A DNA stretch of 64,000 bases, from assembly GCA_040398425.1 (NCBI GenBank), contig JBBATZ010000013.1:1-64000 (forward strand), read 5' to 3'. Positions 52,112-61,305 of the stretch are shown here, in pieces (the stretch's first letter is position 1; each line of letters starts with the position of its first letter). A model generated the notes under the pieces. That model ran no database searches. It had not been told where the DNA came from and was given only the letters and a program-made list of their open reading frames with translations. Position numbers and translations under genes: made by a program. The stretch is from UBA7672 sp040398425 (GTDB lineage: Bacteria; Pseudomonadota; Alphaproteobacteria; Caulobacterales; Hyphomonadaceae).

Positions 52112-53053
52112 ATGACCGCCCTTCCCATGGAAGCCGACAATCGCAACCGCACCATCGGCGTCATGCTCGCCGCCGGCGGGGCAGGGCTCTTCTCGCTCAA
52201 GGGCGTCGTCATCAAGCTCGCCTTCGCCGAAGGCATCGGCGTGTCGCAGCTCTTGACGCTCCGCATGGCGTTCTCGCTGCCGGTCTATCTTACCATCGGC
52301 ATCATCGCCTTCACCCGCATGAAGCAGAAGCCAGCCCTGAAGTTCTTTCTGGCCTCCGGCGGACTCGGGCTGATGAGCTATTACTTTTCGTCATGGCTGA
52401 ATTTCGAGGGCCTGAAATATGTCTCGGCCCAGCTCGAACGCCTGATCCTCTACATCTACCCGACCATGGTCGCGCTGATGTCATGGATGTTCCTGAAGGA
52501 CAAAATCACCAGGCAGCACGTCATCGCACTGGTCCTTGCTTATGCCGGCGTCGCCATAATGTTCGGTGCGGAGATTGGCCATCAGGGGCCCAACGCCTTG
52601 CTCGGCGGCGGCCTGATCTTCGCGGGCGCCTTCATCTACGCGATCTACGTCACAGCCTCGAAGCCCGTCATCGCCCGCATGGGCCCGACGCTGTTTACCG
52701 CCTTCGGCATGTCGGTCGCCTCGATCGCGTTTCTGACGCAAAGCGGCATCGAGATGTTGATCACCGCGCCGCCGCCGGTCACCGCGAATGGCTACTGGCT
52801 CGCGCTCAAACTCGCCATTTTCTGCACCGTGATTCCGAGCTTCATGATCGCCGAAGCCATCGGCCGCATCGGCCCCGGTCCGATGAGCGCTGTCGGCGGC
52901 GTCGGTCCAGTGGTCGCAGCATGGGCCGCCGTCGCGATCCTGCATGAACCTTTCGGCTGGCCGCACTTCGCCGCAATGGCGCTAACGATTGCCGGCGTTT
53001 ATCTGCTGGCAAGACCGCGCGACACCCGGACAGCCGGAGCGCGAACATGGTGA
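52112..53053 (+). CDS. EamA (DMT superfamily) transporter
   Basis: A 313-residue inner-membrane exporter-like protein with ten hydrophobic helices in two EamA repeats (about 20-150 and 165-300). Conserved features include FSLKGVVIKLAF, SAQLERLILYIYPTMVALMSW at the repeat-1 end, and GPVVAAWAAVAILHEPFGW at the repeat-2 end. DMT members move amino acids, nucleosides or drugs; the substrate is unknown. The ATG at 52112 has GGAG eight bases upstream. Earlier in-frame codons belong to non-coding DNA. Confidence 0.9.
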   Translation: MTALPMEADNRNRTIGVMLAAGGAGLFSLKGVVIKLAFAEGIGVSQLLTLRMAFSLPVYLTIGIIAFTRMKQKPALKFFLASGGLGLMSYYFSSWLNFEGLKYVSAQLERLILYIYPTMVALMSWMFLKDKITRQHVIALVLAYAGVAIMFGAEIGHQGPNALLGGGLIFAGAFIYAIYVTASKPVIARMGPTLFTAFGMSVASIAFLTQSGIEMLITAPPPVTANGYWLALKLAIFCTVIPSFMIAEAIGRIGPGPMSAVGGVGPVVAAWAAVAILHEPFGWPHFAAMALTIAGVYLLARPRDTRTAGARTW

Positions 53054-53067
53054 GGCAGACTGGGTGA

Positions 53068-54447
53068 TCAGCCCGCGATGGGCGGCGGCACGATCGCGTG
53101 TCCCACCATCCCGGCAAAGGCGATCGTGGTCTTGTCCTCCAGGAACGGCCCGATCGCCTGAACCGACAGCGGCAATCCCGCCTTGCTGACCCCAAGCGGA
53201 ATGGCGGTCGATGGCAGGTTGGCGACCGTCGCGATCCCGGCCCAGCCGAGCTGGTCGCCGAATTTCGACGGTTCGCCATCAATCGGCAGCGGCCGCCTGC
53301 GCCACTCCGGCTCCGACGTGTGCGGGAAGGCAGCCGTGCCGAAGGCGGGTGCGAGCACGATATCGAAATGGCGGAAGAAATCCGACCACTGACGCCGAAT
53401 CCGCAACTGGTCGTCCACCAGCGCGAACCAGTCATGCGCTGAAATCGGCTTGCGCGTGTTGGTCGGATCGTCACGCGTGATGATAGTCAGCAGCATGGAC
53501 TGATAGGTGCGCCAGGCAGCATTCATGTCAGGCAGCAAACTCGATTGCCGCGCAACGCTCGCGCCTGCTTTTACAAGGTCGTCAGCCAGCGCCTCCATCG
53601 CGCCAAGCTGATCGCTGTCTGCCCGTGCAACCGGATGATGATCTAGAACGAACACGCGAAAGTTCGCGAGGCGCTCATGCCGGGGCAGGGGCAGCACAAG
53701 CTTGTTCGCTGGCGATTCCGTCTCCGGTCCCGCCACGGCATCGAGCACAGTCACAAGGTCCTCGGCACAACGCGCGATCGGTCCCGCGACGCTTAGTAAA
53801 GTCGCGGCGGGCGTCGTCCCTCCCGGAAAATGTCCGCCCATCGGGATCACGCCATAACTTGTCTTGTGTCCATAGACGCCGCAGAACGCCGCCGGCACGC
53901 GAACCGACCCGCCTATATCTGTACCGATCTCAACCGCGGAAAAACCCATCGCGACAGCCGCCGCGCTCCCGCCCGAGGATCCGCCTGCGGACCGCTCCAG
54001 ATCATGCGGGTTGCGCGTACGTCCATAGATGGGATTCTCGGTCTGCCAGTCGGCGAGTACTGGCGGCACATTGGTCTTCCCCAGCACGATCGCGCCAGCC
54101 GCCTTCATCCGCTGGACTGCGAGTGCATCCTCGCGGGCCCGGTGATCGCGATGCATGTCGAGACCCCATGTGGTCGGATAGCCACGCAGGTCGAAACTCT
54201 CCTTCACCGTCATCGGTATGCCGGTGAGCGGCTTGAACTCTCCGCGCCCGATTGCCAGATCAGCTGCACGCGCGTCGGCGCGGGCACGCTCGAAGTCGCG
54301 CACGACGACGGCGTTGATGTTTGAATCCAGCGTCTCGATGCGGGCGATGCTCGCCTCGCAAAGTTCGAGAGCGCTGAACGACTTCTTCTTCAGACCTGCG
54401 GACATGTCGCGCGCGGTCATTCGGTGCAGGGCGATGTCTGTGCTCAT
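53068..54447 (-). CDS. Amidase-signature family protein (cytosolic)
   Basis: A 459-residue amidase-signature hydrolase without a signal peptide. Triad: Lys in GIPMTVKESFD (about 82), and serines in SAGGSSGGSAAAVAMG (about 152-167). EIGTDIGGSVRVPAAFCGVYGHK follows. It differs clearly from the exported amidase at 34962, so the pair probably does not arise from recent duplication. The start ATG is at 54447. It is convergent with the EamA gene (14-base gap). Confidence 0.93.
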   Translation of the reverse strand: MSTDIALHRMTARDMSAGLKKKSFSALELCEASIARIETLDSNINAVVVRDFERARADARAADLAIGRGEFKPLTGIPMTVKESFDLRGYPTTWGLDMHRDHRAREDALAVQRMKAAGAIVLGKTNVPPVLADWQTENPIYGRTRNPHDLERSAGGSSGGSAAAVAMGFSAVEIGTDIGGSVRVPAAFCGVYGHKTSYGVIPMGGHFPGGTTPAATLLSVAGPIARCAEDLVTVLDAVAGPETESPANKLVLPLPRHERLANFRVFVLDHHPVARADSDQLGAMEALADDLVKAGASVARQSSLLPDMNAAWRTYQSMLLTIITRDDPTNTRKPISAHDWFALVDDQLRIRRQWSDFFRHFDIVLAPAFGTAAFPHTSEPEWRRRPLPIDGEPSKFGDQLGWAGIATVANLPSTAIPLGVSKAGLPLSVQAIGPFLEDKTTIAFAGMVGHAIVPPPIAG

Positions 54448-54586
54448 GACGGCACTCTAGCTCCGCTGATCGCGTGCGCCAGTCATTCCGCGATGATGCA
54501 GATGCGAAGGAAATGGCGTCCAAAGCCGCCCCAAGGCTTCCATCCCGCCCCGCCGCGATCTAGTTAGAACGCCGAAGGAGATTGCC

Positions 54587-54961
54587 ATGTTCAAGCCCGT
54601 CGTCATTTTCGCCCTTGCAGCGTATGGCCTGTGCGCCTGCTCCGCCGAGGGCGACCTCGATGGCAATCTCGATATCGGCGGCACTGACCCTGCCTACTGG
54701 ACGGTCCAGGTCGACCACAAGCAGGGTAAGGCGGTCATCTCGATACTTGGCGAAGCAAGCCTGGCCGGCGCCCTACCGGTGAAGTCCAAAGGGGACGGCG
54801 GCTCTGTGTTGCTCACGTCGAAGACCGATCAGGGGGATTTCGTCATGAGTATCACCCACAAGGAGTGCTTTGATGGACTCGCAGAGTCGGCGCGCCCATG
54901 GACGGTCACGGCAAACTGGAAGGGCGAGGTGCTGAACGGCTGCGCCATTCCCAAGGCCTGA
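54587..54961 (+). CDS. Small lipoprotein, unknown function
   Basis: A 124-residue predicted lipoprotein (lipobox LCAC, about residue 18) with a beta-rich mature domain: DPAYWTVQVDHKQGKAVISI near its start, then MSITHKECF and LNGCAIPKA, whose two Cys may pair. The layout recalls periplasmic COG3650-like proteins, where a G-x-E/D-P-x-W motif opens the domain; this is tentative. AAGGAG precedes the ATG. Confidence 0.75.
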   Translation: MFKPVVIFALAAYGLCACSAEGDLDGNLDIGGTDPAYWTVQVDHKQGKAVISILGEASLAGALPVKSKGDGGSVLLTSKTDQGDFVMSITHKECFDGLAESARPWTVTANWKGEVLNGCAIPKA

Positions 54962-55032
54962 TCTGTTGACGAGAACGCCCTCAACCCGTCAGAGTTGGGA
55001 CAAGCCGATCTGAACTTCCGAGGAGACTTCCG

Positions 55033-55200
55033 ATGTGTTTCGTGATTGCCGGCCTCATCGCTGCGACAAGCCTGCTCGGAGCTGCATGCAGCAATGCAGC
55101 AGCGCCGGGATCGCCCGAATGGTGCAAAGCCACGCCGATGGAAAAGCAGGTCGAAGATCCCACGGCGATGGGCAAATGCCTTGAAGGCGCGACCTCGTAG
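55033..55200 (+). CDS. Tiny DUF3012-like lipoprotein
   Basis: A 55-residue predicted lipoprotein: signal peptide with lipobox GAAC (Cys19), then a short mature part with GSPEWCKATPMEK and a final GKCLEG. The GSxEWC start resembles DUF3012 proteins. An AGGAG ribosome site is well placed before the ATG. It lies 71 bases after the previous lipoprotein gene on the same strand, and 13 bases from the convergent xerC stop. Confidence 0.68.
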   Translation: MCFVIAGLIAATSLLGAACSNAAAPGSPEWCKATPMEKQVEDPTAMGKCLEGATS

Positions 55201-55213
55201 GTCGCCGTTCCGC

Positions 55214-56140
55214 TCAGGCGCGGGGATGCGATTCCGCGTGCACCTTCATCAGGCGCGCGGCATCGACGCCGATATAGATCTGTGTTGTCGACAGGCTGGC
55301 ATGGCCGAGCAGCGCCTGAATCGAGCGCAAATCGCCGCCGTTCGCCAGCAAGTGTGTCGCAAACGAGTGGCGCAGCGCATGAGGCGTCGCTGTCTCTGGA
55401 AGGCCAAGCTGGAAGCGCAGCTTCTCCATCAGACGCTGCACCATGCGCGGATTCAGCGGCCCGCCTTTCTCGCCCCGGAAAATCTGTTCGTCTGGACCTG
55501 ACGGGAAGGGACACTGCTTGACGTATTCATTGATGGCGTCGCGCACAGCACGGATCAGCGGCACGATACGAACCTTGCGACCCTTGCCGTAAACCCGCAG
55601 CGAATCCTGCGCGGGCACGTCACGTCCGGTCAACGCCAATGCTTCCGACAGACGAAGTCCCGCCCCATAGAGCAACGACAGGATCGCTGCATCGCGCGCG
55701 CGCATCCATTCGGCCACATCAGATCCATCTCCCTCGCCCGCGATGGTGATCGTCTGCGGGGCGATGGTCTCCGGCAACGGCCTTGGAAGTCTGTGGGGGC
55801 GGCGGGGACTTTCGAACATCATCGCCTTGGCGTTGGCCATATCGAGGCGGCGGTCGAGGAATTTGAAGAAGGCGCGCAGGCTGGAGGCGGCGCGGGCGCG
55901 TGACGAAGCTGCAAGGTTGTCCTGGCTGCGGCGGCGGGCGAGCCAGGCGACGATGTCGTGACGTGACAGGCCCTTCAGGTCCGACACGTGCGGTTCGCCG
56001 CCGAGATGGTCGACCAGGAAGGAAATGAAGTTTCCGATATCGCGCTGGTACGCCTCGATGGTGTTGGGCGAGGCGCGCCGCTCGGTTTCGAGCCAGACGG
56101 TGAATTCCTGAAGGGCTCCGCGGGCGGTATTGGCGCTCAT
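55214..56140 (-). CDS. xerC: Tyrosine recombinase XerC
   Basis: Site-specific recombinase that resolves chromosome dimers at dif with XerD. The 308-residue protein has a core-binding domain (about 1-100; RRASPNTIEAYQRDIGNF) and a catalytic domain with all active residues: Arg in AGLRLSEAL, Lys in GKGRKVR, HALRHSFATHLL (His-x-x-Arg), LLGHASLSTTQ (His) and the nucleophile Tyr in QIYIGVD. The ATG at 56140 is preferred to one 12 bases earlier. It is divergent from priA, sharing a 119-base gap. Confidence 0.94.
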   Translation of the reverse strand: MSANTARGALQEFTVWLETERRASPNTIEAYQRDIGNFISFLVDHLGGEPHVSDLKGLSRHDIVAWLARRRSQDNLAASSRARAASSLRAFFKFLDRRLDMANAKAMMFESPRRPHRLPRPLPETIAPQTITIAGEGDGSDVAEWMRARDAAILSLLYGAGLRLSEALALTGRDVPAQDSLRVYGKGRKVRIVPLIRAVRDAINEYVKQCPFPSGPDEQIFRGEKGGPLNPRMVQRLMEKLRFQLGLPETATPHALRHSFATHLLANGGDLRSIQALLGHASLSTTQIYIGVDAARLMKVHAESHPRA

Positions 56141-56259
56141 GTGAGCGATCATGACGGCCGGGCGATTAAGGCCGGGTTAGGGAGGAGCGAGCCGAGGCTT
56201 GATTTTGCTGCGGCTCGAGCACGGTTGAACGTGGGCGCTGACCCGGCCATTGTCCCGCC

Positions 56260-58443
56260 ATGCCGACCGCTCCCCGAATCGTATCAGCCCGAATCGTATC
56301 GGTGCTGTTGCCACAGCCCCTGCCGGAGCCGTTCGATTACGAGCTGCCCGAAGGACTGGAGGCGTCGCCCGGCAGCTTTGTCATGGTTCCGCTTGGGCCG
56401 CGCGAGATGGTTGGCGTGGTTTGGGGCGAACGCGGCACGCCGTCAAACCGCAAGCTGAAGGCCGTGCAATCCGTACTGTCGGCGCCGCCCTTGCCGGAGA
56501 AAATGCGCGGCTTCATCGAGAGGGCGGCGCGCTATATCTGCTCGCCGGTAGGCAATGTGCTGGCGATGGCGATGCGCTCGCGCGAGGCGCTGATAGAGGC
56601 GCCAGTTGAAACGCTTGTTGTGGTCTCTGGCAACCAACCCGGTCGCATGACGCCGGCGCGAGAGAAGGTTCTGGCGCAGGCGACGGCGCCGATCTCGGGC
56701 GCTGATCTGGCGCGAGCCGCCGGCGTGTCCTCCGGCGTCGTCAAAGGCCTCGTCGATGCGGGCGCCTTGCTGCAGGTGGAACGCTCGCTCGACCAGCCAT
56801 TCCCGCTGCCCGATGCCGAACGCCCGTCGCGTGATCTCACCGGCGAACAGCTGGAGACGTCCAGCTATCTGCGCGGCATGGTGCGGGAGAACGCCTTCCG
56901 CGTGGCGCTGCTGGATGGCGTCACTGGTTCGGGCAAGACCGAAGTCTATTTCGAAGCCATTGCAGAGGCGCTGCAGCAGGACCCGGATGCACAGGTGCTG
57001 GTCCTCCTGCCGGAGATTGCGCTGACACAGGCGGTGACGACGCGGTTTGAGGAACGCTTTGGTGCGATCCCGGCCGAATGGCACTCGGCTGCAGGATCCG
57101 CGGCACGGCGCCGCGTCTGGCGTGAGGTAGCGGCGGGCCGGGCGCGCATCGTGGTTGGCGCGCGTTCAGCGCTGTTCCTGCCGTTCCGCAAGCTGCGCCT
57201 GATCATTGTCGATGAAGAACACGACCAGTCCTACAAGCAGGAAGAGGGCGTGACCTACCACGCGCGTGACCTCGCCGTGCTGCGAGCCTCCACGGAGCCT
57301 TGCGCTATCGTGCTCGCGTCGGCGACTCCTTCCCTTGAGACGCTGTCGAATGCGCAGCAAGGGCGTTACGCGCACCTGCGTCTTCACGCACGGCCCGGCG
57401 TCTCGCAACTGCCTGAGATCGCGATCGCCGACATGCGCATGGCGCCGCCCGAGACAAATCGCTGGATTGGGCCGCATCTCGCAAACGCGATCGAGCGGAC
57501 GCTCGCGGCAAAGGAACAGGCGCTGCTGTTCCTCAACCGCCGCGGCTATGCGCCGCTGGTCATCTGCCGCAACTGTGGCGAACGTCTGAAAGCCCCCGAC
57601 ACCGACAGCTGGCTGGTCGAACATCGCTATACGGGGCGGCTGGTTTGCCATCTCACCGGCTTCACGATGGAGAAGCCGCGCGCCTGTCCGCATTGCGGGG
57701 CAACGGGTTCGTTGGCTGGCGTAGGGCCGGGCGTCGAGCGTCTGGCCGAAGAAGTGCATACGCGCTTCCGTGGCGCTCGGGTCGAAGTGCTGTCATCCGA
57801 CACGATCAATTCTGCGGAAGACCTGCGTGCGCTGATCACCCGTATGGAGACGGGCGAGATCGACATTCTGATCGGCACTCAGATCGTCGCCAAGGGCCAC
57901 AACTTCCCGACGCTGACGCTTGTTGGCGTCGTCGACGCCGATGCAGGTCTGCGCGGCGGCGACTTGCGCGCAGGCGAGCGCACCTTCCAGCTCCTGCTGC
58001 AGGTCGCAGGCCGCGCCGGCCGTGCCGACAAGCCGGGCCGCGCCATCATCCAGACCTATGCGCCGGACAGCCCCGCGATTGCGCTGCTGGCCGCCGGCGA
58101 CCGCGACGCATTTTTCGCACACGAACTCGACCAGCGCCGCCTTGTTGGTTTTCCTCCCTTCGGCCGGCTCGGCGCCGTCATCCTGTCCGCGCCAACTTCG
58201 GAGCAGGTCGACGATGCCGCGCGCGTGTTCAGCGAGGCGCAACCCAACGCAACCGGCATCGATGTCTGGGGGCCGGCGCCGGCGCCGATCACCATCCTGC
58301 GCGGCCGCCACCGCCGGCGATTCCTGATCCGGTCGGATCGGAATGTCGACCTTTCAGCCTTCCTGTCGGCCTGGCGCGAGCGCGTGAAGCTGCCAAGGGC
58401 TGTGCGGCTGACGCTCGACGTCGAGCCCTACAGTTTCATGTGA
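56260..58443 (+). CDS. priA: Primosomal protein N' (replication restart helicase)
   Basis: Restarts stalled forks by loading DnaB. The 727-residue protein has the N-terminal DNA-binding domain, helicase motifs GVTGSGKTEVYFEAI (Walker A) and IVDEEHDQSYKQEEG (DEEH), and LASATPSLET. The zinc region is reduced: CRNCGERLKAP..., then CHLTGF and CPHCG; the second and third CxxC pairs of E. coli PriA are partly missing, as I recall for alphaproteobacteria. RAGRADKPGRAIIQTY and the C-terminal domain are intact. No strong ribosome site precedes the ATG. Confidence 0.97.
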   Translation: MPTAPRIVSARIVSVLLPQPLPEPFDYELPEGLEASPGSFVMVPLGPREMVGVVWGERGTPSNRKLKAVQSVLSAPPLPEKMRGFIERAARYICSPVGNVLAMAMRSREALIEAPVETLVVVSGNQPGRMTPAREKVLAQATAPISGADLARAAGVSSGVVKGLVDAGALLQVERSLDQPFPLPDAERPSRDLTGEQLETSSYLRGMVRENAFRVALLDGVTGSGKTEVYFEAIAEALQQDPDAQVLVLLPEIALTQAVTTRFEERFGAIPAEWHSAAGSAARRRVWREVAAGRARIVVGARSALFLPFRKLRLIIVDEEHDQSYKQEEGVTYHARDLAVLRASTEPCAIVLASATPSLETLSNAQQGRYAHLRLHARPGVSQLPEIAIADMRMAPPETNRWIGPHLANAIERTLAAKEQALLFLNRRGYAPLVICRNCGERLKAPDTDSWLVEHRYTGRLVCHLTGFTMEKPRACPHCGATGSLAGVGPGVERLAEEVHTRFRGARVEVLSSDTINSAEDLRALITRMETGEIDILIGTQIVAKGHNFPTLTLVGVVDADAGLRGGDLRAGERTFQLLLQVAGRAGRADKPGRAIIQTYAPDSPAIALLAAGDRDAFFAHELDQRRLVGFPPFGRLGAVILSAPTSEQVDDAARVFSEAQPNATGIDVWGPAPAPITILRGRHRRRFLIRSDRNVDLSAFLSAWRERVKLPRAVRLTLDVEPYSFM

Positions 58444-58502
58444 TCGAGCTCGTTCCAGAATATAAAAGCGCAGGCGGCCGTGGTGGGGCAGCCCGCGCCT
58501 GA

Positions 58503-58728
58503 GGTCTATCGGCAGTCCGCCGGCTTCTGGGTCCGGCCATTCATCAGGGCGAACAGGATCCAGAGTTGCAGCTCTGCTTCCTGTTCGATGAGGCTGACGA
58601 CGAACTCCTGCTGATCACGCGCGAGGAAATGCCGAATTTTCCGCATGTGCTGGCCTTCAACGATTTCATCGCTTCTCGAACCTCCGCACTCAGGCATATG
58701 ATCGAGGGACGGGCACAGCTCAGATAGC
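58503..58728 (+). pseudogene. Short ORF, perhaps a gene remnant
   Basis: A 74-codon plus-strand frame without a start, opening just after a stop at 58500. It has protein-like character (DPELQLCFLFDEADDELLLI, REEMPNFPHVLAFNDFIA). The pattern vaguely recalls the C-terminal end of a LysR-type regulator. It lies between priA and the VOC gene. Confidence 0.3.
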
Positions 58729-58755
58729 CCGACAATCGCTCCGGGAGGGCGCAGG

Positions 58756-59535
58756 ATGGGATATCTCAGGCTACGTCAGATCTGTCTTGTCGCCAGCGAC
58801 CTCGCTACAACTGAGAAGCAGGTACAGGACGTGCTCGGCCTCGAAATCTGTTTCCGCGATCCGGGCGTCGGCAAGTACGGCCTGCACAATGCTCTGTTCG
58901 CCATGGGCGGCACTTTCCTCGAAATCGTTTCCCCGACAAAGCCGGACACAGCAGCCGGCCGCTATATCGAGCGGCGCAAGGGCGATGGCGGCTATATGTA
59001 CATCGTCGACTGCGACAACCTCGAAGCCCGGCGCGACCACTTCAAGGCGGAAGCCGTGCGTCTGGTCGAGGATCTGCACACAACTGAATGGGGCATCACC
59101 GGCGAAGCGTTGCACTTGCATCCACGCGACACGGGAGGGTGCCTGCTGTCTGTCGACCGGCATTCGCCGGGGACGGACATGATAGGGTCCTACAAGTGGG
59201 CGGGCCCCAAATGGCAGGAGCATGATCGCTCGCAGGCGATCACCCAGATCGTTGGCGCGGCGATTCAGTCTGCCGATCCGGCGGACCTTGCGGCGAAATG
59301 GAGCCACCTGCTGCAGCGGCCTCTCCGGAAGGTGGAGGCGGGCGGCATGGACATCCATCTCGATCAGGGCGTCGTGCATTTCGGCGCGCTGCGTGACGAT
59401 CGCGGCGAAGGCCTGCGCGCGGTCTTGCTGAAGACGAAGGACAAGGCGGCTGTTCTTGCCAATGCCGACAAGGCGGGCGTTCATCGCGGCGATGATTTTG
59501 TCGATCTCGTCGGCGTGCGGTTCATGCTGGTCTGA
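58756..59535 (+). CDS. VOC/glyoxalase-like protein
   Basis: A 259-residue protein with two VOC modules. Module 1 (about 1-125) opens LRQICLVASDLATTEKQVQD and has GLHNALFAMGGTFLEIVSP; module 2 (about 155-258) has ITQIVGAAIQSADPADLAAKW and ends FVDLVGVRFMLV. Such glyoxalase-like proteins can be dioxygenases, isomerases or binding proteins; the substrate cannot be told. GGGAGG lies upstream of the ATG. Confidence 0.85.
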   Translation: MGYLRLRQICLVASDLATTEKQVQDVLGLEICFRDPGVGKYGLHNALFAMGGTFLEIVSPTKPDTAAGRYIERRKGDGGYMYIVDCDNLEARRDHFKAEAVRLVEDLHTTEWGITGEALHLHPRDTGGCLLSVDRHSPGTDMIGSYKWAGPKWQEHDRSQAITQIVGAAIQSADPADLAAKWSHLLQRPLRKVEAGGMDIHLDQGVVHFGALRDDRGEGLRAVLLKTKDKAAVLANADKAGVHRGDDFVDLVGVRFMLV

Positions 59536-59617
59536 GCAACGCGCTCGTGCTTCGACGGACGGTCCGCTGTGAGGATCTGCTCGGCATGAGCGCTACTTCA
59601 ACGGCGGTCCCGCAGAG

Positions 59618-59659
59618 CTCATCCTGAGCAGCGCGCTTGCGCGCGTCCGTCGAAGGACG
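59618..59659. repeat. CATCCTGAGC...GTCGAAGGACG dispersed repeat, copy 3
   Basis: CTCATCCTGAGCAGCGCGC, TTGC, GCGCGTCCGTCGAAGGACG: an imperfect hairpin in the gap between convergent genes, the same element as at 16389. Confidence 0.75.
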
Positions 59660-59671
59660 GGCGCGGGCTCG

Positions 59672-60337
59672 CTAAAGCGTCCACACTCGCGCTGATTTCA
59701 CGGGGGTGTTCTCGATCTCGGTGGTCGTCTCGACTGCATACTCGGCAACCTGCTTGAAAGCGTCCCGCGGGAAGTAGGTGCGGCCGGGATCACCGGCGAG
59801 AATGAGCGATCCGTTGGCGTGGCAGCGTTCCAGCATCATGCGGAACAGCTTCGCAGGGGTCTGTTCGTAGAAGACATCAGCCGCGAGGATGATGTCGTAG
59901 CCGGGTGGGTCGCCGTCGAGCAGATTGCCGCCGCGATAGCTGATTGCGACATCGTTGAGTTCTGCGTTCAGCGAAACGGCGGCTTCGCACATCGGGTCGA
60001 TATCGTTGGCTTCCACTTCAGCCGCGCCAGCGAGTGCTGCAGCTATGGCCACGAGGCCCGAGCCGGAGGCGAGATCGAGAACGCGCTTGCCGTACACAAT
60101 CTCAGGATTGTCGAGCACATAACGCGCAAGCGCCTGTCCGCCGGCCCACGGGAAGGCCCAGAAGGGTGGGGCGACGTTCGCCTCGGCCAGATCTTTCTCG
60201 GTCGCTTCCCAGATCGGCGTGAGTTCGTTGGCGGTGTAGAGGCGAATCGGCAGGCCGGGCGCGAGCGTGACGCGGGTATTGGCGACGATGAAGGCTTTCG
60301 CCTCTGCCAGCGTCGCGATTGCACGCTTGCCTTGCAC
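59672..60337 (-). CDS. Class I methyltransferase, ETF-beta lysine methyltransferase-like
   Basis: A 221-residue SAM-dependent methyltransferase. Motifs: PPFWAFPWAGGQALARYV (substrate-side motif of the METTL20/ETFBKMT group), RVLDLASGSGLVAIAAALAG (SAM loop) and ILAADVFYEQ (post-motif II). Known relatives in alphaproteobacteria methylate electron-transfer flavoprotein beta and slow electron transfer from acyl-CoA dehydrogenases. An acyl-CoA dehydrogenase gene is in the window. It is divergent from the enoyl-CoA hydratase gene, which also fits fatty-acid metabolism. Confidence 0.87.
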   Translation of the reverse strand: MQGKRAIATLAEAKAFIVANTRVTLAPGLPIRLYTANELTPIWEATEKDLAEANVAPPFWAFPWAGGQALARYVLDNPEIVYGKRVLDLASGSGLVAIAAALAGAAEVEANDIDPMCEAAVSLNAELNDVAISYRGGNLLDGDPPGYDIILAADVFYEQTPAKLFRMMLERCHANGSLILAGDPGRTYFPRDAFKQVAEYAVETTTEIENTPVKSARVWTL

Positions 60338-60393
60338 GCCATCCCTCTCCAGATTGTCGCCGTCCAGATTGCCACCGTTTTGGGGGGCGACCC

Positions 60394-61302
60394 GTGACCT
60401 ACACCCTTCCAGCTCAGACGGATACCGACATGCCCGATTTCACGATGTTCGAATTCAAGGTCACCGATGGGGTCGCGGTCGCGACATTCAATCGGCCCGA
60501 CAAGATGAACACGTTTACGCCGGTCGTCATGCGCGAGATGATCGAGCTGTTCGACACGACCGACGCGGACGACAGCATCCGCGCTGTCGTCGTCACAGGG
60601 TCGGGTCGTGCTTTCTGCGCCGGGGCTGAGCTGGGCATCGCGGGCGGCGACACTTTCAATTACAACAAGCGTGCGTCGGGCGACGAGATCATCGCGAACG
60701 GCATTCGCCGTGATGGTGGCGGGCGCGTGGTGCTGCGCATCTTCCGCAGCCTGAAGCCGGTGATCGCGGCCGTGAACGGCGCGGCGGTGGGCGTTGGCGT
60801 GACGATGCAGCTGCCGATGGATTTCCGGCTGGCGTCGACCAACGCCAAGTTCGGCTTCGTGTTTTCGCGTCGGGGCATCACGCCTGAGGCGTGCTCGAGC
60901 TGGTTCCTGCCGCGTCTCGTCGGCATTCCGACGGCGCTCGACTGGACATATTCCGGCCGCGTGTTCGACGCGAACGAAGCCAAGGCGAGTGGGCTCGTCC
61001 AGTCGCTGCATGAGCCAGAAGCCTTGCTGCCGGCTGCGATGGAACTGGCGCACAGGGTGACCGAGAAATCCGCCCCGGTATCGATCGCGGTCGCACGCCA
61101 GATGATGTGGCGCATGATGGGCGCTCAACATCCGATGGACGCCCACAAGATCGACAGCCGCGCGCTACAGATAAGGGGCCAGTCGAGCGACGTGAAGGAA
61201 GGCATTGCCTCCTTCATGGAGAAGCGTGACCCCCATTTCCCGAACGGCGTCTCTGGTGGTTTCCCGGCTGACCTGTTCGCGGCCGAGCCGGAGTTCGAGT
61301 AA
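60394..61302 (+). CDS. Enoyl-CoA hydratase/isomerase family protein
   Basis: Adds water to 2-enoyl-CoA in beta-oxidation, or a related crotonase reaction. About 302 residues from a GTG at 60394 (G-rich run upstream) or 290 from an ATG at 60430. The oxyanion-hole strands are AFCAGAELG (about 68-76) and NGAAVGVGVTMQLP (about 128-141). A Glu in GITPEACSSWFLPRLVG matches the catalytic acid used in hydratases. The Asp/Glu for the second acid is not assignable. Its partner ETF methyltransferase lies divergently. Confidence 0.9.
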   Translation: MTYTLPAQTDTDMPDFTMFEFKVTDGVAVATFNRPDKMNTFTPVVMREMIELFDTTDADDSIRAVVVTGSGRAFCAGAELGIAGGDTFNYNKRASGDEIIANGIRRDGGGRVVLRIFRSLKPVIAAVNGAAVGVGVTMQLPMDFRLASTNAKFGFVFSRRGITPEACSSWFLPRLVGIPTALDWTYSGRVFDANEAKASGLVQSLHEPEALLPAAMELAHRVTEKSAPVSIAVARQMMWRMMGAQHPMDAHKIDSRALQIRGQSSDVKEGIASFMEKRDPHFPNGVSGGFPADLFAAEPEFE

Positions 61303-61305
61303 GCG

